A stretch of DNA of 64,000 bases from Streptomyces longwoodensis. Its GTDB lineage: Bacteria > Actinomycetota > Actinomycetes > Streptomycetales > Streptomycetaceae. The stretch is from positions 457,291 through 521,290 of the forward strand of contig NZ_KQ948551.1 in the NCBI RefSeq assembly GCF_001514125.1, read 5' to 3'. Shown here piece by piece: positions 27,823 to 37,062 of the stretch (position 1 is the stretch's first letter; the number at the start of each line of letters is the position of its first letter). The notes under the pieces were generated by a model, which worked only from the letters and a program-made list of their open reading frames with translations, made no database searches and was not told where the DNA came from. The position numbers were made by a program, and so were the translations under genes.

Positions 27823-30318
27823 ATGTCGTCCATGTCCGTACTGACGCGCGACGAAGCGCAGACCCGTGCCCAGCTCCTCGACGTCCACCGCTACACCATC
27901 GAGCTCGACCTGACCGGCGGTGACGAGACCTTCGCCTCGTCGACCGTCATCCGGTTCACCGCGCGCACGGGCGCGGACACCTTCGTCGAGCTCAAGCCCG
28001 CCGAGCTGCACTCCGCGAGCCTCGACGGCCAGCCGCTGGACCCCGGGGCCCTGGACGGCAACCGCCTGCCGCTGGAGGGCCTCAGGGCGGGCGAGCACGA
28101 GCTGCGCGTCGAGGCGACCATGCGCTACTCCCGCACCGGCGAGGGCATGCACCGCTTCACCGACCCCACCGACGGCGAGACCTACCTCTACACCCAGCTG
28201 TTCATGGAGGACGTCCAGCGCGTCTTCGCCGCCTTCGACCAGCCCGACCTCAAGGCCGTCTTCGAGCTCACGGTGAAGGCCCCCGAGGGCTGGAGCGTCC
28301 TCGCCAACGGCGTCACCGAGCACCTGGGCGACGGCACGTGGCGGGCCGCGGCCACCCCGCTGATCTCCACCTACCTGGTCGCCGTCGCCGCCGGCCCCTG
28401 GCACTCCGTGCGCACCGAGCACCGCGGGCTGCCCTTCGGCCTGCACTGCCGCCGCTCCCTCGCGCCCCACCTCGACGCGGACGCCGACGAGCTGTTCGAG
28501 ATCACCCGGCAGTGCTTCGACCGCTACCACGAGAAGTTCGAGGAGCCCTACCCGTTCGACTCCTACGACCAGGCGTTCGTCCCCGAGTTCAACGCCGGCG
28601 CCATGGAGAACCCGGGCCTGGTCACCTTCCGCGACGAGTTCGTCTACCGCTCCGCCGTCACCGACACCGAGCGGCAGACCCGCGCCATGGTGGTCGCCCA
28701 CGAGATGGCCCACATGTGGTTCGGCGACCTCGTCACCCTGCGCTGGTGGGACGACATCTGGCTGAACGAGTCGTTCGCCGAGTACATGGGCTACCAGACC
28801 CTCACCGAGGCCACCCGCTTCACCGACCCGTGGACCGAGTTCGGCGTCGTCCGCAAGCCCTGGGGCTACGACGCCGACCAGCGCCCCTCCACCCACCCGG
28901 TGGCCCCCGACGCCGTCCCCGACACCGCCTCCGCGATGCTCAACTTCGACGGCATCTCCTACGCCAAGGGCGCCTCCGCGCTGCGCCAACTGGTCGCCTG
29001 GCTCGGCGAGAAGGACTTCCTCGCCGGCATCAACGTGCACTTCGCCCGGCACCGGTTCGGCAACGCGGCCCTCGCCGACTTCATCGACTCCCTCGCCTCC
29101 GCCACCGACCGCGACGTCCACGCCTGGGCCGACGCGTGGCTGCGCACCACCGGCGTCGACACGCTCGTCCCCACCGTCAGCGGCACCAACGGCGACCGCC
29201 TGCTCACCGTGGAGCGCACCGGCAGCCGCCCGCACCGCATCTGCGTCGGCCTGTACGACCAGGACCTCTCCGACGAGGGCCGGCTGGTGCTGCGCGAGCG
29301 CGTCGAGGTGGACGTGCCGCAGAGCGCGCCGCAGCCGATCGGCAAGAAGCCCGCGCTGCTGCTGCTCAACGACGGCGACGTCACCTACGCCAAGATCCGC
29401 TTCGACGCGGACTCCTTCGAGGCGGTCCGCACCGGCCTGTGCGGGCTGCCCGACCCGCTGACCCGCGCCGTCGTCTGGAGCGCCCTGCGCGACGCCGTCC
29501 GCGACGGGGAGCTGGCGCCCGCCGCCTACCTGGAGGTCGCCCGCACCCACCTGCCGCACGAGCGCGACCTCGCCCTCGTCCAGGGCGTCCTGTCCTTCGC
29601 CACCGGGCAGATCGCCGACCGGTACGTGGCCCCCGAGGACCGTCCGGCCGCGCTCGCCGGGCTCGCCGCGCTGTGCCGGGACCTCATCCGGCGCACCGAG
29701 GACGGCGACGACCCCGGCCTGCGGCTGATCGCCGTGCGCCACTTCATCGACGTGGCCGCGCACCCCGACACGATCGCCGCCTGGCTGGCCGACGGCATCG
29801 TGCCCGGTGGCCCGGAGCTCGACCCCGACCTGCGCTGGCGCGTCCTCGGCCGGCTCGCCGTACTGGGCGCGACCGACGAGGCCGCCGTCGCCGCCGAGCT
29901 GGAGCGCGACCCGTCCGCCACCGGACAGGAGGGCGCCGCCCGGTGCCGCGCGGCGCTGCCGGACGCCGGGGCCAAGAAGCGCGCCTGGGAGGCGATGTTC
30001 GTCCGGGACGACCTGTCCAACTACCTCTTCACGGCCACCGCGCAGGGCTTCTGGCAGCCCGAACAGGCCGAGCTGCTCCGGCCGTACGTGGCGCGCTTCT
30101 ACGACGACGCCGTCGGCCTGGCCGCCCGCCGGGGCACCGCGATGGCCGAGGCGGCCGGCCGCTGGGCGTTCCCGGCCCACGCGGTGGACGAGGAGACCCT
30201 GCGGCTGGGCGAGGCGTGCCTGGCCCGGGACGAGGCCACCCCGGCGCTGCGCCGCAAGCTGGTCGACCAGCTCGACGACCTGTCCCGCGCGCTGCGGGTC
30301 CGCACGACGTCGGTCTGA
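27823..30318 (+). CDS. pepN: Aminopeptidase N (M1 family)
   Basis: The protein has 831 residues. It is a zinc aminopeptidase that removes N-terminal residues from peptides in the cytoplasm. Seen: the substrate N-terminus recognition motif GAMEN (about residues 259-263) and the zinc site HEMAHMWFGD with downstream NESFAEY (His293, His297, Glu316). The N-terminal beta domain and a C-terminal helical domain to the end are of the actinobacterial PepN type. ATG 27823 has AGG 4 bases upstream; ATG 27832 is the alternative start. Confidence 0.95.
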   Translation: MSSMSVLTRDEAQTRAQLLDVHRYTIELDLTGGDETFASSTVIRFTARTGADTFVELKPAELHSASLDGQPLDPGALDGNRLPLEGLRAGEHELRVEATMRYSRTGEGMHRFTDPTDGETYLYTQLFMEDVQRVFAAFDQPDLKAVFELTVKAPEGWSVLANGVTEHLGDGTWRAAATPLISTYLVAVAAGPWHSVRTEHRGLPFGLHCRRSLAPHLDADADELFEITRQCFDRYHEKFEEPYPFDSYDQAFVPEFNAGAMENPGLVTFRDEFVYRSAVTDTERQTRAMVVAHEMAHMWFGDLVTLRWWDDIWLNESFAEYMGYQTLTEATRFTDPWTEFGVVRKPWGYDADQRPSTHPVAPDAVPDTASAMLNFDGISYAKGASALRQLVAWLGEKDFLAGINVHFARHRFGNAALADFIDSLASATDRDVHAWADAWLRTTGVDTLVPTVSGTNGDRLLTVERTGSRPHRICVGLYDQDLSDEGRLVLRERVEVDVPQSAPQPIGKKPALLLLNDGDVTYAKIRFDADSFEAVRTGLCGLPDPLTRAVVWSALRDAVRDGELAPAAYLEVARTHLPHERDLALVQGVLSFATGQIADRYVAPEDRPAALAGLAALCRDLIRRTEDGDDPGLRLIAVRHFIDVAAHPDTIAAWLADGIVPGGPELDPDLRWRVLGRLAVLGATDEAAVAAELERDPSATGQEGAARCRAALPDAGAKKRAWEAMFVRDDLSNYLFTATAQGFWQPEQAELLRPYVARFYDDAVGLAARRGTAMAEAAGRWAFPAHAVDEETLRLGEACLARDEATPALRRKLVDQLDDLSRALRVRTTSV

Positions 30319-30338
30319 CCCCTCCCGCCGCTCGATAC

Positions 30339-30364
30339 GGGGCACGGCCACCCGGCCGTGCCCC
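30339..30364 (+). terminator. Hairpin terminator after pepN
   Basis: GGGGCACGGCC and GGCCGTGCCCC pair over 11 bp with a 4-base loop, 20 bases after the stop. Confidence 0.7.
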
Positions 30365-30465
30365 GTCCTCTATCCCGGTCGTGCCCCCGAGGGGTGCCCC
30401 ACGTGCGGCAGTACCCCCTTTCGGGTTCTGATCGCCGGGGTTCGCGGGCGCGGTGGCGTGTGATG

Positions 30466-30490
30466 CGTACACGCTGGAAGCGTCCGTACG
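30466..30490 (+). promoter_or_regulatory. Operator-like palindrome before the decarboxylase gene
   Basis: CGTACACGCT, 3 bases, then AGCGTCCGTACG forms an interrupted inverted repeat (outer CGTAC/GTACG, inner ACGCT/AGCGT), ending 22 bases before the ATG. It does not resemble an iron box. Confidence 0.35.
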
Positions 30491-30512
30491 TGTCGCCCCC
30501 GGGAGGACGACC

Positions 30513-31871
30513 ATGAGCACGCCGCCGCTCGCCTCGGGCCCCGAAGGCACCCGCGCCCTACGGGCGTTGCTCGGCGTCGTGCTGGACGCGCTCGCCGCGG
30601 GGGACCGCGCGCGGGGCGGCCCGCTGCCCGCGGGCGGTCCCGGGGCCGTCGACGCCCGGGTCGGGGACGCGCTGGGGGACGTCCTGCCCGAGGACGGCGA
30701 CCCCGACGCGCTCGCCACGCTGGTGCGGGTGCTCGCCGAGGGCGCCGCCGACCCGGCCGACGCACTGTGCGCGGCCCACCTGCACTGCCCGCCGCTCGCC
30801 GTCGCGGTCGCCGCCGACCTCGCCGCGGGCGCGCTCAACCCCTCCCTGGACTCCTGGGACCAGGCCCCGGCCGCCTCCGCACTGGAGGCACGGGTCACCC
30901 GGGCCCTCGCCCGGCACGCTGGCCTCGCCGACGCCCTGGTCACCACCGGCGGCACCGAGTCCAACCAGCTCGCCCTGCTGCTCGCCCGCGAACGCCACGG
31001 GCCCGGTCTGCGCCTGGTGCACGGCGCCAACGCCCACCACTCCCTGCCGCGGGCCGCCTGGCTCCTCGGCCTGCCGGAGCCGGTGGTCGTGCCCGCCCCG
31101 GCCGGCCTGCTGGACCCGGCCGCCCTGGACGCGGCCCTCACCACGCTGCCCGGCCCCGTGCTCGTCGCCGCGACCGCGGGCACCACCGACGCCGGCCTGA
31201 TCGACCCGCTGCCCGCCGTCGCCGCCCGGTGCGCCGCCCACGGCGCCCGCCTGCACGTCGACGCGGCCTACGGGGGCGGCCTGTTGTTCAGCGAGCGGCA
31301 CCGCGCCAAGCTGGCCGGGCTCGACGCCGCCGACACCGTCACCCTCGACCTGCACAAGCTCGGCTGGCAGCCGGTCGCCGCCGGCCTGCTCGCGGTCCGC
31401 GACCCGGACGACCTCGCCGCACTCCACCAGCGCGCCGACTACCTCAACGCCGACGACGACACTGGGGCCGGCCTGCCCGACCTCCTCGGGCGGTCCCTGC
31501 GCACCAGCCGCCGCCCCGACGTCCTGAAGATCGCCGTCACGCTGCGGACCCTGGGCCGCGGCGGACTCGGCGCCCTCGTGGACCGGGTGTGCGCCCTCGC
31601 CGAGGAGCTCGCCGGCCAGGTCGCCGCCCGGCCCGGCCTCGACCTGTGCGCGCCGCCCGTGATCAGCACCGTGCTGTTCCGGCCCGCGCGGGCCACGGAC
31701 GACGCCGTCGCCGCCGTACGCCGCACCCTGCTCGCCGACGGCCGCGCCGTCCTCGGCCGGGCCCGCCACGACGGCCGGCTCTGGCTCAAGACCACCCTCC
31801 TCAACCCCCACACCCGGCCCGCCGACCTGGCCGGACTCCTCGACCTGGTGGAAGGAAGCACCCCCAGATGA
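30513..31871 (+). CDS. PLP-dependent diamine-forming decarboxylase (DesA-like)
   Basis: This 452-residue group II PLP decarboxylase has TTGGTESNQLALLLARE, HVDAAYGGGLLFS with the PLP-binding Asp, and Lys282 in LDLHKLGWQP. Relatives decarboxylate lysine, ornithine or 2,4-diaminobutyrate; DesA makes cadaverine for desferrioxamine. It forms a two-gene unit with a lysine/ornithine N-hydroxylase (4-bp ATGA overlap). GGGAGGA precedes ATG 30513. Sequence alone does not settle the substrate. The acyltransferase and siderophore synthetase that usually follow are absent. Confidence 0.88.
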   Translation: MSTPPLASGPEGTRALRALLGVVLDALAAGDRARGGPLPAGGPGAVDARVGDALGDVLPEDGDPDALATLVRVLAEGAADPADALCAAHLHCPPLAVAVAADLAAGALNPSLDSWDQAPAASALEARVTRALARHAGLADALVTTGGTESNQLALLLARERHGPGLRLVHGANAHHSLPRAAWLLGLPEPVVVPAPAGLLDPAALDAALTTLPGPVLVAATAGTTDAGLIDPLPAVAARCAAHGARLHVDAAYGGGLLFSERHRAKLAGLDAADTVTLDLHKLGWQPVAAGLLAVRDPDDLAALHQRADYLNADDDTGAGLPDLLGRSLRTSRRPDVLKIAVTLRTLGRGGLGALVDRVCALAEELAGQVAARPGLDLCAPPVISTVLFRPARATDDAVAAVRRTLLADGRAVLGRARHDGRLWLKTTLLNPHTRPADLAGLLDLVEGSTPR

Positions 31872-33343
31872 TCCGCACCCCGGACCCGTCCCCCGTCCCG
31901 GACCCGTCCCCCGTCCCGGACCCGTCACCCGCCCCGGCGGCCCCGCGCAGCACCCCCGACCGCCCCCGTGACCTCGTCGGCATCGGCATCGGGCCCTGCA
32001 ACCTCTCCCTCGCCGCCCTCGCCCAGCCGCTCGCCGAACTCGACGCCGTGTTCTACGAACAGCGCCCCGGCTTCGACTGGCACCCCGGGCTCCTGCTCGA
32101 CGACGCCCGGGTGCAGGTGCCCTTCCTCGCCGACCTGGTCACGCTCGTCGACCCGGCCAGCCCCTGGACGTTCCTCAACCACCTCAGGTCCCGCGACCGG
32201 CTCTTCCCGTTCTACTTCGCCGAGCGCTTCCACCTGCACCGCGCCGAGTACGACGCCTACTGCCGCTGGGTCGCCCGGAACCTGCCCGGACTGCACTTCC
32301 GCCACCAGGTCGACGCCGTGCGCTGGAACCCCGAACGCGAGGTGTTCGAGGTGGACTTCACCCAGCTCGACGCCGACGGCGAGGCCGAGGCCCTGGGGCG
32401 CACCTACACCCGCAACGTCGTCCTCGGCGTCGGCACCGAGCCCTACGTGCCCGAGCCGCTGCGCCCCCTGGTGAACGCGCCCGGGGCGCCCGTCGTGCAC
32501 GCCGCCGACTACCTCGCCCACCGTGAGGCGATCCTCGCGGCGGGGCACGTCACCGTCGTCGGCTCCGGCCAGAGCGGTGCCGAGGTCTTCCTGGACCTGC
32601 TGCGCCGCCGCCCTGCGGGCCGCGAGGCGCTGCACTGGATCGGCCGCACCGAGGCGTTCGCGCCCATGGAGTACTCCAAGCTCGGCCTGGAGCACTTCAC
32701 GCCCGACTACACCCGCTACTTCCACGCCCTGCCCGAAGCCGTGCGGGACCGGCTGGTGGCCGCCCAGTGGCAGCTGCACAAGGGCGTCGACGCGGGCACC
32801 CTGGCCGCCGTCCACGACGAGCTGTACCGGCGCAGCCTGCACGGCGGCTGGCCCGACGCCGTCCTCACCCCCGGCGTCCGCGTGCGCACCGCGGGCCGCC
32901 TGGCCACCACCAAGGTCGAACTGCACCTGGAACACGTCCAGCAGGACAGCCGGTCCCGGCTCACCACCGACGCCGTCGTCCTGGCCACCGGCTACCGCGA
33001 ACGCCCCCTGGAGGGCGTCCTGGCCGGCCTCGACCCGTACCTGCGCCGTGACGGCGCCGGACGCCCGCGCGTGGACGAGGAGTTCCGGCTGGTGCTGGAC
33101 GCGTCCGTCACCGGTGCGGTGTTCGTCCAGAACGCCGAGCGGCACACCCACGGCGTCGGCGCCCCCGACCTCGGACTCGCCGCCTGGCGCAGCGCGACCA
33201 TCCTCAACACCCTGACCGGCAAGGAGACCTACCCCCTGCCCGGCCGTACGGCCTTCACCACCTTCGGCCTGGACCCGCACCCGCGCGTCCCGCCGCAGGG
33301 CGCGAAGGCCCCGGCCCTCACCCCGCTGACCGACGGCCGGTAG
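31868..33343 (+). CDS. L-lysine/L-ornithine/diamine N-hydroxylase (DesB/IucD-like)
   Basis: This 491-residue flavin monooxygenase has the FAD loop GIGIGPCNLSLAALA (about residues 38-52), an NADPH loop VVGSGQSGAEVFLDLL (about 229-244) and VVLATGYRE (about 370). These are the motifs of the siderophore lysine/ornithine hydroxylase family, as are FDWHPGLLLDDARVQVPFL and the EYDAYCRWV block. The first 25 residues are a repeated P-D-P-S-P unit (three 18-bp copies). It is likely to hydroxylate the product of the overlapping decarboxylase gene. It converges on the nucleotidase gene. Confidence 0.9.
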   Translation: MIRTPDPSPVPDPSPVPDPSPAPAAPRSTPDRPRDLVGIGIGPCNLSLAALAQPLAELDAVFYEQRPGFDWHPGLLLDDARVQVPFLADLVTLVDPASPWTFLNHLRSRDRLFPFYFAERFHLHRAEYDAYCRWVARNLPGLHFRHQVDAVRWNPEREVFEVDFTQLDADGEAEALGRTYTRNVVLGVGTEPYVPEPLRPLVNAPGAPVVHAADYLAHREAILAAGHVTVVGSGQSGAEVFLDLLRRRPAGREALHWIGRTEAFAPMEYSKLGLEHFTPDYTRYFHALPEAVRDRLVAAQWQLHKGVDAGTLAAVHDELYRRSLHGGWPDAVLTPGVRVRTAGRLATTKVELHLEHVQQDSRSRLTTDAVVLATGYRERPLEGVLAGLDPYLRRDGAGRPRVDEEFRLVLDASVTGAVFVQNAERHTHGVGAPDLGLAAWRSATILNTLTGKETYPLPGRTAFTTFGLDPHPRVPPQGAKAPALTPLTDGR

Positions 33344-33356
33344 CGCCCGGCCGGAC

Positions 33357-33406
33357 CCGGGCGACGGCCACGCCCGACGACCGTGGTCGTCGTGGCCGCC
33401 GCCCGG
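33357..33406. terminator. Bidirectional hairpin between the hydroxylase and nucleotidase genes
   Basis: A long imperfect stem (CCGGGCGACGGCCA with TGGCCGCCGCCCGG) contains a second perfect stem (CGACGACC/GGTCGTCG). It lies between convergent genes. Confidence 0.65.
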
Positions 33407-33426
33407 CCTCGTCACCCCCGCTTCGG

Positions 33427-35238
33427 CTAGAAGACCGGCGTGCCGTTGCGCGTGAGCTTCCAGTCCACCGACGCGAAGTCCTTCGGGTCCAGCACGCCCT
33501 TGGCGGTGACCCACTCGGCGATCCGGGTGCGGATCTCCGTGGACTCCGACCACAGCTCCTGCGCCGAGGCGACGTACGGGAACGCGCCGCCGCCGTTGGC
33601 ACGGTAGTTGTTCACCGCCAGCACGAACTGCTGCGCGTCGTCCAGCGGTGCGCCGGCGAACGTCAGGTTCTTGATGCGGGACCCGGCCGGCTGGGCGATG
33701 TCGATGTCGTACGACAGACCCGACACGTAGTCGTAGTTGTAGTCCGGGCGGCCGCCGGAGTTGGTCAGCTTCTCCACGTCGACCACCACGTCCGCGGGCG
33801 TCTGCACGAAGTACTGCGCGGAGTACTCCAGGTACGCCCGCACCTGCGCGCCGGTCATCAGCTTGGCGACCAGCGTGTTGTCGTACACGTACAGGCCGGA
33901 CAGGTCCCGGATGGTCACGTCGCCGGCCGGGATCTCCGAGGTGCGGGAGAACGGCGAGGCCTGCGCGATCACCGGCAGCGAGGCGTACGCGGTGCCGGCC
34001 AGGGCCGCCTTGACCACGTCCTCCTGCACCTTGGTGATCAGGTCGATGATCGGGGCGTCCTTGTAGCGGGCCTCGACGGTGGTGAGGGTCGCGGTGGCGG
34101 TGCCCACGACCTGGTTGACGTACGCGACGACCTTGGCGTGCTCGTCGCCCAGCAGCCGGGTGATGCGCGGGTCGTCGGCGACCGCGTTGGAGTTGAGCAC
34201 CTTCGCCGAGACCGACTCCACGCTCCAGCGGCCCTTGTCGAAGACCAGCTCGACGTCGAACAGCGACAGCCGCTCGGCGAACGCCAGCGGCTCGGACAGC
34301 ACGACCGTCCGGCCCGTCTTCTCGTTGACGACCTTCAGCTCCGGGATCTCCAGGTGCGCGTGGCCGACCAGGATCGCGTCGATGTCCGGGACCAGCCGGG
34401 CGACGTTGGCGGCCGCGTTCTCCACGTACGGCACCTGGTCGCCGTACGACGACGTCCCCGAGGTGCCCGAGTGCGCCGAGACCACGACCACGTCCGCGCC
34501 GAGCGACTTCAGCTTGGGCACCCACTTCGCGGCCTGCTCCTCCAGGCCCTCGAACTTCAGCTTGCCCTGCACGTACGCCTTGTCCCAGATCGCGATGCCC
34601 GGGTTGGTCAGGCCCAGCACGCCGACCTTGACCGGCTTGGCCCCCGGCACGTGGAACGTCTTGATGAAGTAGGGCGGGAAGGCGGGCTTCAGCGTCTTGG
34701 CGTCGACCGCGTTGGCGCCGAGCAGCGGGAAGTCCAGCTGGTCCTCGAAGGTGCGCAGGGTCTCGATGCCGTAGTTGAACTCGTGGTTGCCGAGCGCCGC
34801 CGCGTCGTAGCCGATGGCGTTCATCGCCTGGGCCATCGGGTGCACCGGGCCGCCCTGCGCGGTGATCGGGTCGACCTTGGCGTAGTAGTACGTCAGCGGG
34901 GTGCCCTGGATCGTGTCGCCGGCGTCCAGCAGCAGCGTGTTGCGGCGGCCCTTCTCGGCGCGCACCTGGTTCACCAGGGTGGAGATCCGGGCCAGGCCCT
35001 GCGCGTTGCCCGCGGCGTCCTTGTACTCCGCGTCCTTGAAGTAGTCCCAGTTGAAGACGTGACCGTGCAGGTCGGTCGTGCCCATCACGGTCAGCGCGTA
35101 CCGCTTGGGCCGCTTGGGCCCCTTGCCGGCCGGCCCGTCCGCGGCCTGCGCCGCCGGAGCCGCGGCCGCGCCCGCGATCGCCACCCCCGCCCCGGTCGCG
35201 GCGGTCTTCGTCAGGAACTTCCGGCGGTTCAGGGGCAT
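33427..35238 (-). CDS. Tat-exported 5'-nucleotidase/2',3'-cyclic phosphodiesterase
   Basis: This 603-residue metallophosphatase is of the UshA/CpdB family. The N terminus MPLNRRKFLTKTAATGAG, followed by an alanine-rich stretch to residue 32, is a twin-arginine signal. Dimetal motifs seen: GTTDLHGHVF (Asp56, His58), DAGDTIQGTPL (Asp108), GNHEFNYG (Asn151, His152) and VGHAHLEIP. The C-terminal half is the nucleotide-binding domain. It would release phosphate and nucleosides from extracellular nucleotides. The 275-bp gap to pyk contains a direct repeat GCGCGTAGAT (35267-35292) near its promoter. Confidence 0.92.
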   Translation of the reverse strand: MPLNRRKFLTKTAATGAGVAIAGAAAAPAAQAADGPAGKGPKRPKRYALTVMGTTDLHGHVFNWDYFKDAEYKDAAGNAQGLARISTLVNQVRAEKGRRNTLLLDAGDTIQGTPLTYYYAKVDPITAQGGPVHPMAQAMNAIGYDAAALGNHEFNYGIETLRTFEDQLDFPLLGANAVDAKTLKPAFPPYFIKTFHVPGAKPVKVGVLGLTNPGIAIWDKAYVQGKLKFEGLEEQAAKWVPKLKSLGADVVVVSAHSGTSGTSSYGDQVPYVENAAANVARLVPDIDAILVGHAHLEIPELKVVNEKTGRTVVLSEPLAFAERLSLFDVELVFDKGRWSVESVSAKVLNSNAVADDPRITRLLGDEHAKVVAYVNQVVGTATATLTTVEARYKDAPIIDLITKVQEDVVKAALAGTAYASLPVIAQASPFSRTSEIPAGDVTIRDLSGLYVYDNTLVAKLMTGAQVRAYLEYSAQYFVQTPADVVVDVEKLTNSGGRPDYNYDYVSGLSYDIDIAQPAGSRIKNLTFAGAPLDDAQQFVLAVNNYRANGGGAFPYVASAQELWSESTEIRTRIAEWVTAKGVLDPKDFASVDWKLTRNGTPVF

Positions 35239-35501
35239 GTCTGGGGCTCCTCGGGCGAACGGTACGACGCGCGTAGATCAGCGCGCGTAGATTCTGACCC
35301 GTGCATGACCGGCCGCAACAGGTCCACGAGGTTGCGATCTGGTGACCTGTCTCACCCGGACGGGCGAGAAACAGCCGGAAAGCGGTGTCGGAAATGCTCA
35401 TCGGAGCGCCCGTCCGCACAATTCAACACTTGTCAATCACCTTTCATCGAGCGGTGGTTGAGTCGTCATGTGCGACCAATTCCCTACCCGGCGGTAAGGC
35501 C

Positions 35502-35507
35502 TAGGCT
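35502..35507 (+). promoter_or_regulatory. -10 element for leaderless pyk mRNA
   Basis: TAGGCT ends 7 bases before ATG 35514. No ribosome-binding site lies between, so the transcript should start at the initiation codon. Confidence 0.6.
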
Positions 35508-35513
35508 CGACTC

Positions 35514-36950
35514 ATGCGCCGAGCAAAGATCGTCTGTACCCTGGGCCCCGCCACCGATTCGTACGACCAGATCAAAGCGCTGGTCGACGCCGGAATGGAC
35601 GTAGCCCGCTTCAACCTCAGCCACGGCCTGTACGCCGAACACGAGGAGCGCTACCGGCACGTCCGCAAGGCCGCCGACGAAACCGGCCGCAGCGTCGGTC
35701 TCCTCGCCGATCTTCAGGGCCCGAAGATCCGCCTCGGCCGCTTCGCCGAAGGCCCCGTACTCCTTGAACGCGGGGACGCCTTCACCATCACCGTGGAACC
35801 CGGTGTGGAGGGCGACCGGCGGCGCTGCGGCACCACCTACACCGGCCTGGCCGGCGACGTCGGCGCCGGGGAGCGCATCCTCGTCGACGACGGCAAGGTC
35901 TGCCTGGAAGTGACCTCCGTCGACGGCCCGCACGTGCACACCGAGGTCGTCGAGGGCGGCGTGGTCTCCGACCACAAGGGCCTCAACCTGCCCGGGGTCG
36001 CCGTCTCGGTGCCCGCCCTGTCCGGCAAGGACGAGGCGGACCTGCGCTGGGCGCTGCGCACCGGCTTCGACGTCATCGCACTGTCCTTCGTGCGCAGCGG
36101 CCGCGACATCGAGGACGTCCACCGGATCATGGACGAGGAGGGGCGCCGGCTGCCGGTCATCGCCAAGGTCGAGAAGCCGCAGGCCGTCGAGGCCGTCGAG
36201 GACATCGTCGCCGCGTTCGACGGCATCATGGTCGCCCGCGGCGACCTCGGCGTCGAGATGCCCCTGGAGCAGGTGCCCGTCGTCCAGAAGCGCGCGATCA
36301 AGCTCGCCAGGCGCAACGCCAAGCCGGTGATCGTGGCCACCCAGATGCTCGACTCCATGATCGAGAACAGCCGCCCCACCCGCGCCGAGGCAAGCGACGT
36401 CGCCAACGCGGTCCTCGACGGCACGGATGCGGTGATGCTCTCGGGCGAGACCAGCGTGGGCAAGTACGCGATCGAGACGGTCCGCACCATGGCGAAGATC
36501 GTCGAGGCCGCCGAGGAGGACATGCTCGCCAAGGGCCTGCCGCCGCTGACCGACCGCAACAAGCCCCGCACCCAGGGCGGCGCGGTGGCGCGGGCGGCCG
36601 CCGAGATGGGCGACTTCCTGGGGGCGAAGTTCCTGGTCGCGTTCACCCAGTCCGGTGACACCGCCCGCCGGCTGTCCCGCTACCGCTCGCCGATCCCGCT
36701 GCTGGCCTTCACCCCGGATCCGGCCACCCGCTCCCAACTGAGCCTGTCCTGGGGCGTGGAGACCTTCCTCGGCCCGCACGTCGACTCCACGGACGCGATG
36801 GTCGACCAGGTGGACGAACTGCTGCTGAAGTACGGCCGCTGCGCCCAGGGCGACGTCGTGGTCATCACGGCCGGTTCCCCGCCCGGTGTCTCCGGCTCCA
36901 CGAACCTCGTCCGCGTGCACCACATCGGCGAGGACGACGCGCCGAAGTGA
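35514..36950 (+). CDS. pyk: Pyruvate kinase
   Basis: The protein has 478 residues and makes pyruvate and ATP from phosphoenolpyruvate and ADP, the last step of glycolysis. Seen: MRRAKIVCTLGPATDS with the substrate-binding start, FNLSHGLYAEHEER, LLADLQGPKIR, the catalytic lysine region IAKVEKPQAVE, IMVARGDLGVEMPLEQVP (metal-binding), KPVIVATQMLDSMI and the LSGETSVGKYAIE loop. Length is standard, with no extra PEP-utiliser domain. A leaderless promoter and a strong T-rich terminator frame a single-gene transcript. Confidence 0.97.
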   Translation: MRRAKIVCTLGPATDSYDQIKALVDAGMDVARFNLSHGLYAEHEERYRHVRKAADETGRSVGLLADLQGPKIRLGRFAEGPVLLERGDAFTITVEPGVEGDRRRCGTTYTGLAGDVGAGERILVDDGKVCLEVTSVDGPHVHTEVVEGGVVSDHKGLNLPGVAVSVPALSGKDEADLRWALRTGFDVIALSFVRSGRDIEDVHRIMDEEGRRLPVIAKVEKPQAVEAVEDIVAAFDGIMVARGDLGVEMPLEQVPVVQKRAIKLARRNAKPVIVATQMLDSMIENSRPTRAEASDVANAVLDGTDAVMLSGETSVGKYAIETVRTMAKIVEAAEEDMLAKGLPPLTDRNKPRTQGGAVARAAAEMGDFLGAKFLVAFTQSGDTARRLSRYRSPIPLLAFTPDPATRSQLSLSWGVETFLGPHVDSTDAMVDQVDELLLKYGRCAQGDVVVITAGSPPGVSGSTNLVRVHHIGEDDAPK

Positions 36951-36970
36951 GCGGGACACCTGGACACGAG

Positions 36971-37002
36971 AAAAGGGCCCCCCTTTTCGGAGGGGCCCTT
37001 TT
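36971..37002 (+). terminator. Rho-independent terminator of pyk
   Basis: AAAAGGGCCCC pairs with GGGGCCCTTTT (11 bp, 10-base loop), followed by CCTTTTCC. It is the most canonical terminator of the window. Confidence 0.88.
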
Positions 37003-37062
37003 CCTTTTCCGGCGGCCGCTGTCGGCGCACAGAAAAGGGTGACCTTGGATTCCTAAGAAAAG

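Noticed and set aside
30319..30512. Iron box controlling the decarboxylase/hydroxylase pair
   Set aside because: No TTAGG...CCTAA-type palindrome is present between pepN and the decarboxylase gene.
35239..35513. PHO box before the nucleotidase gene
   Set aside because: No pair of GTTCACC-type direct repeats with 11-bp spacing could be found on either strand; only a GCGCGTAGAT direct repeat is present.
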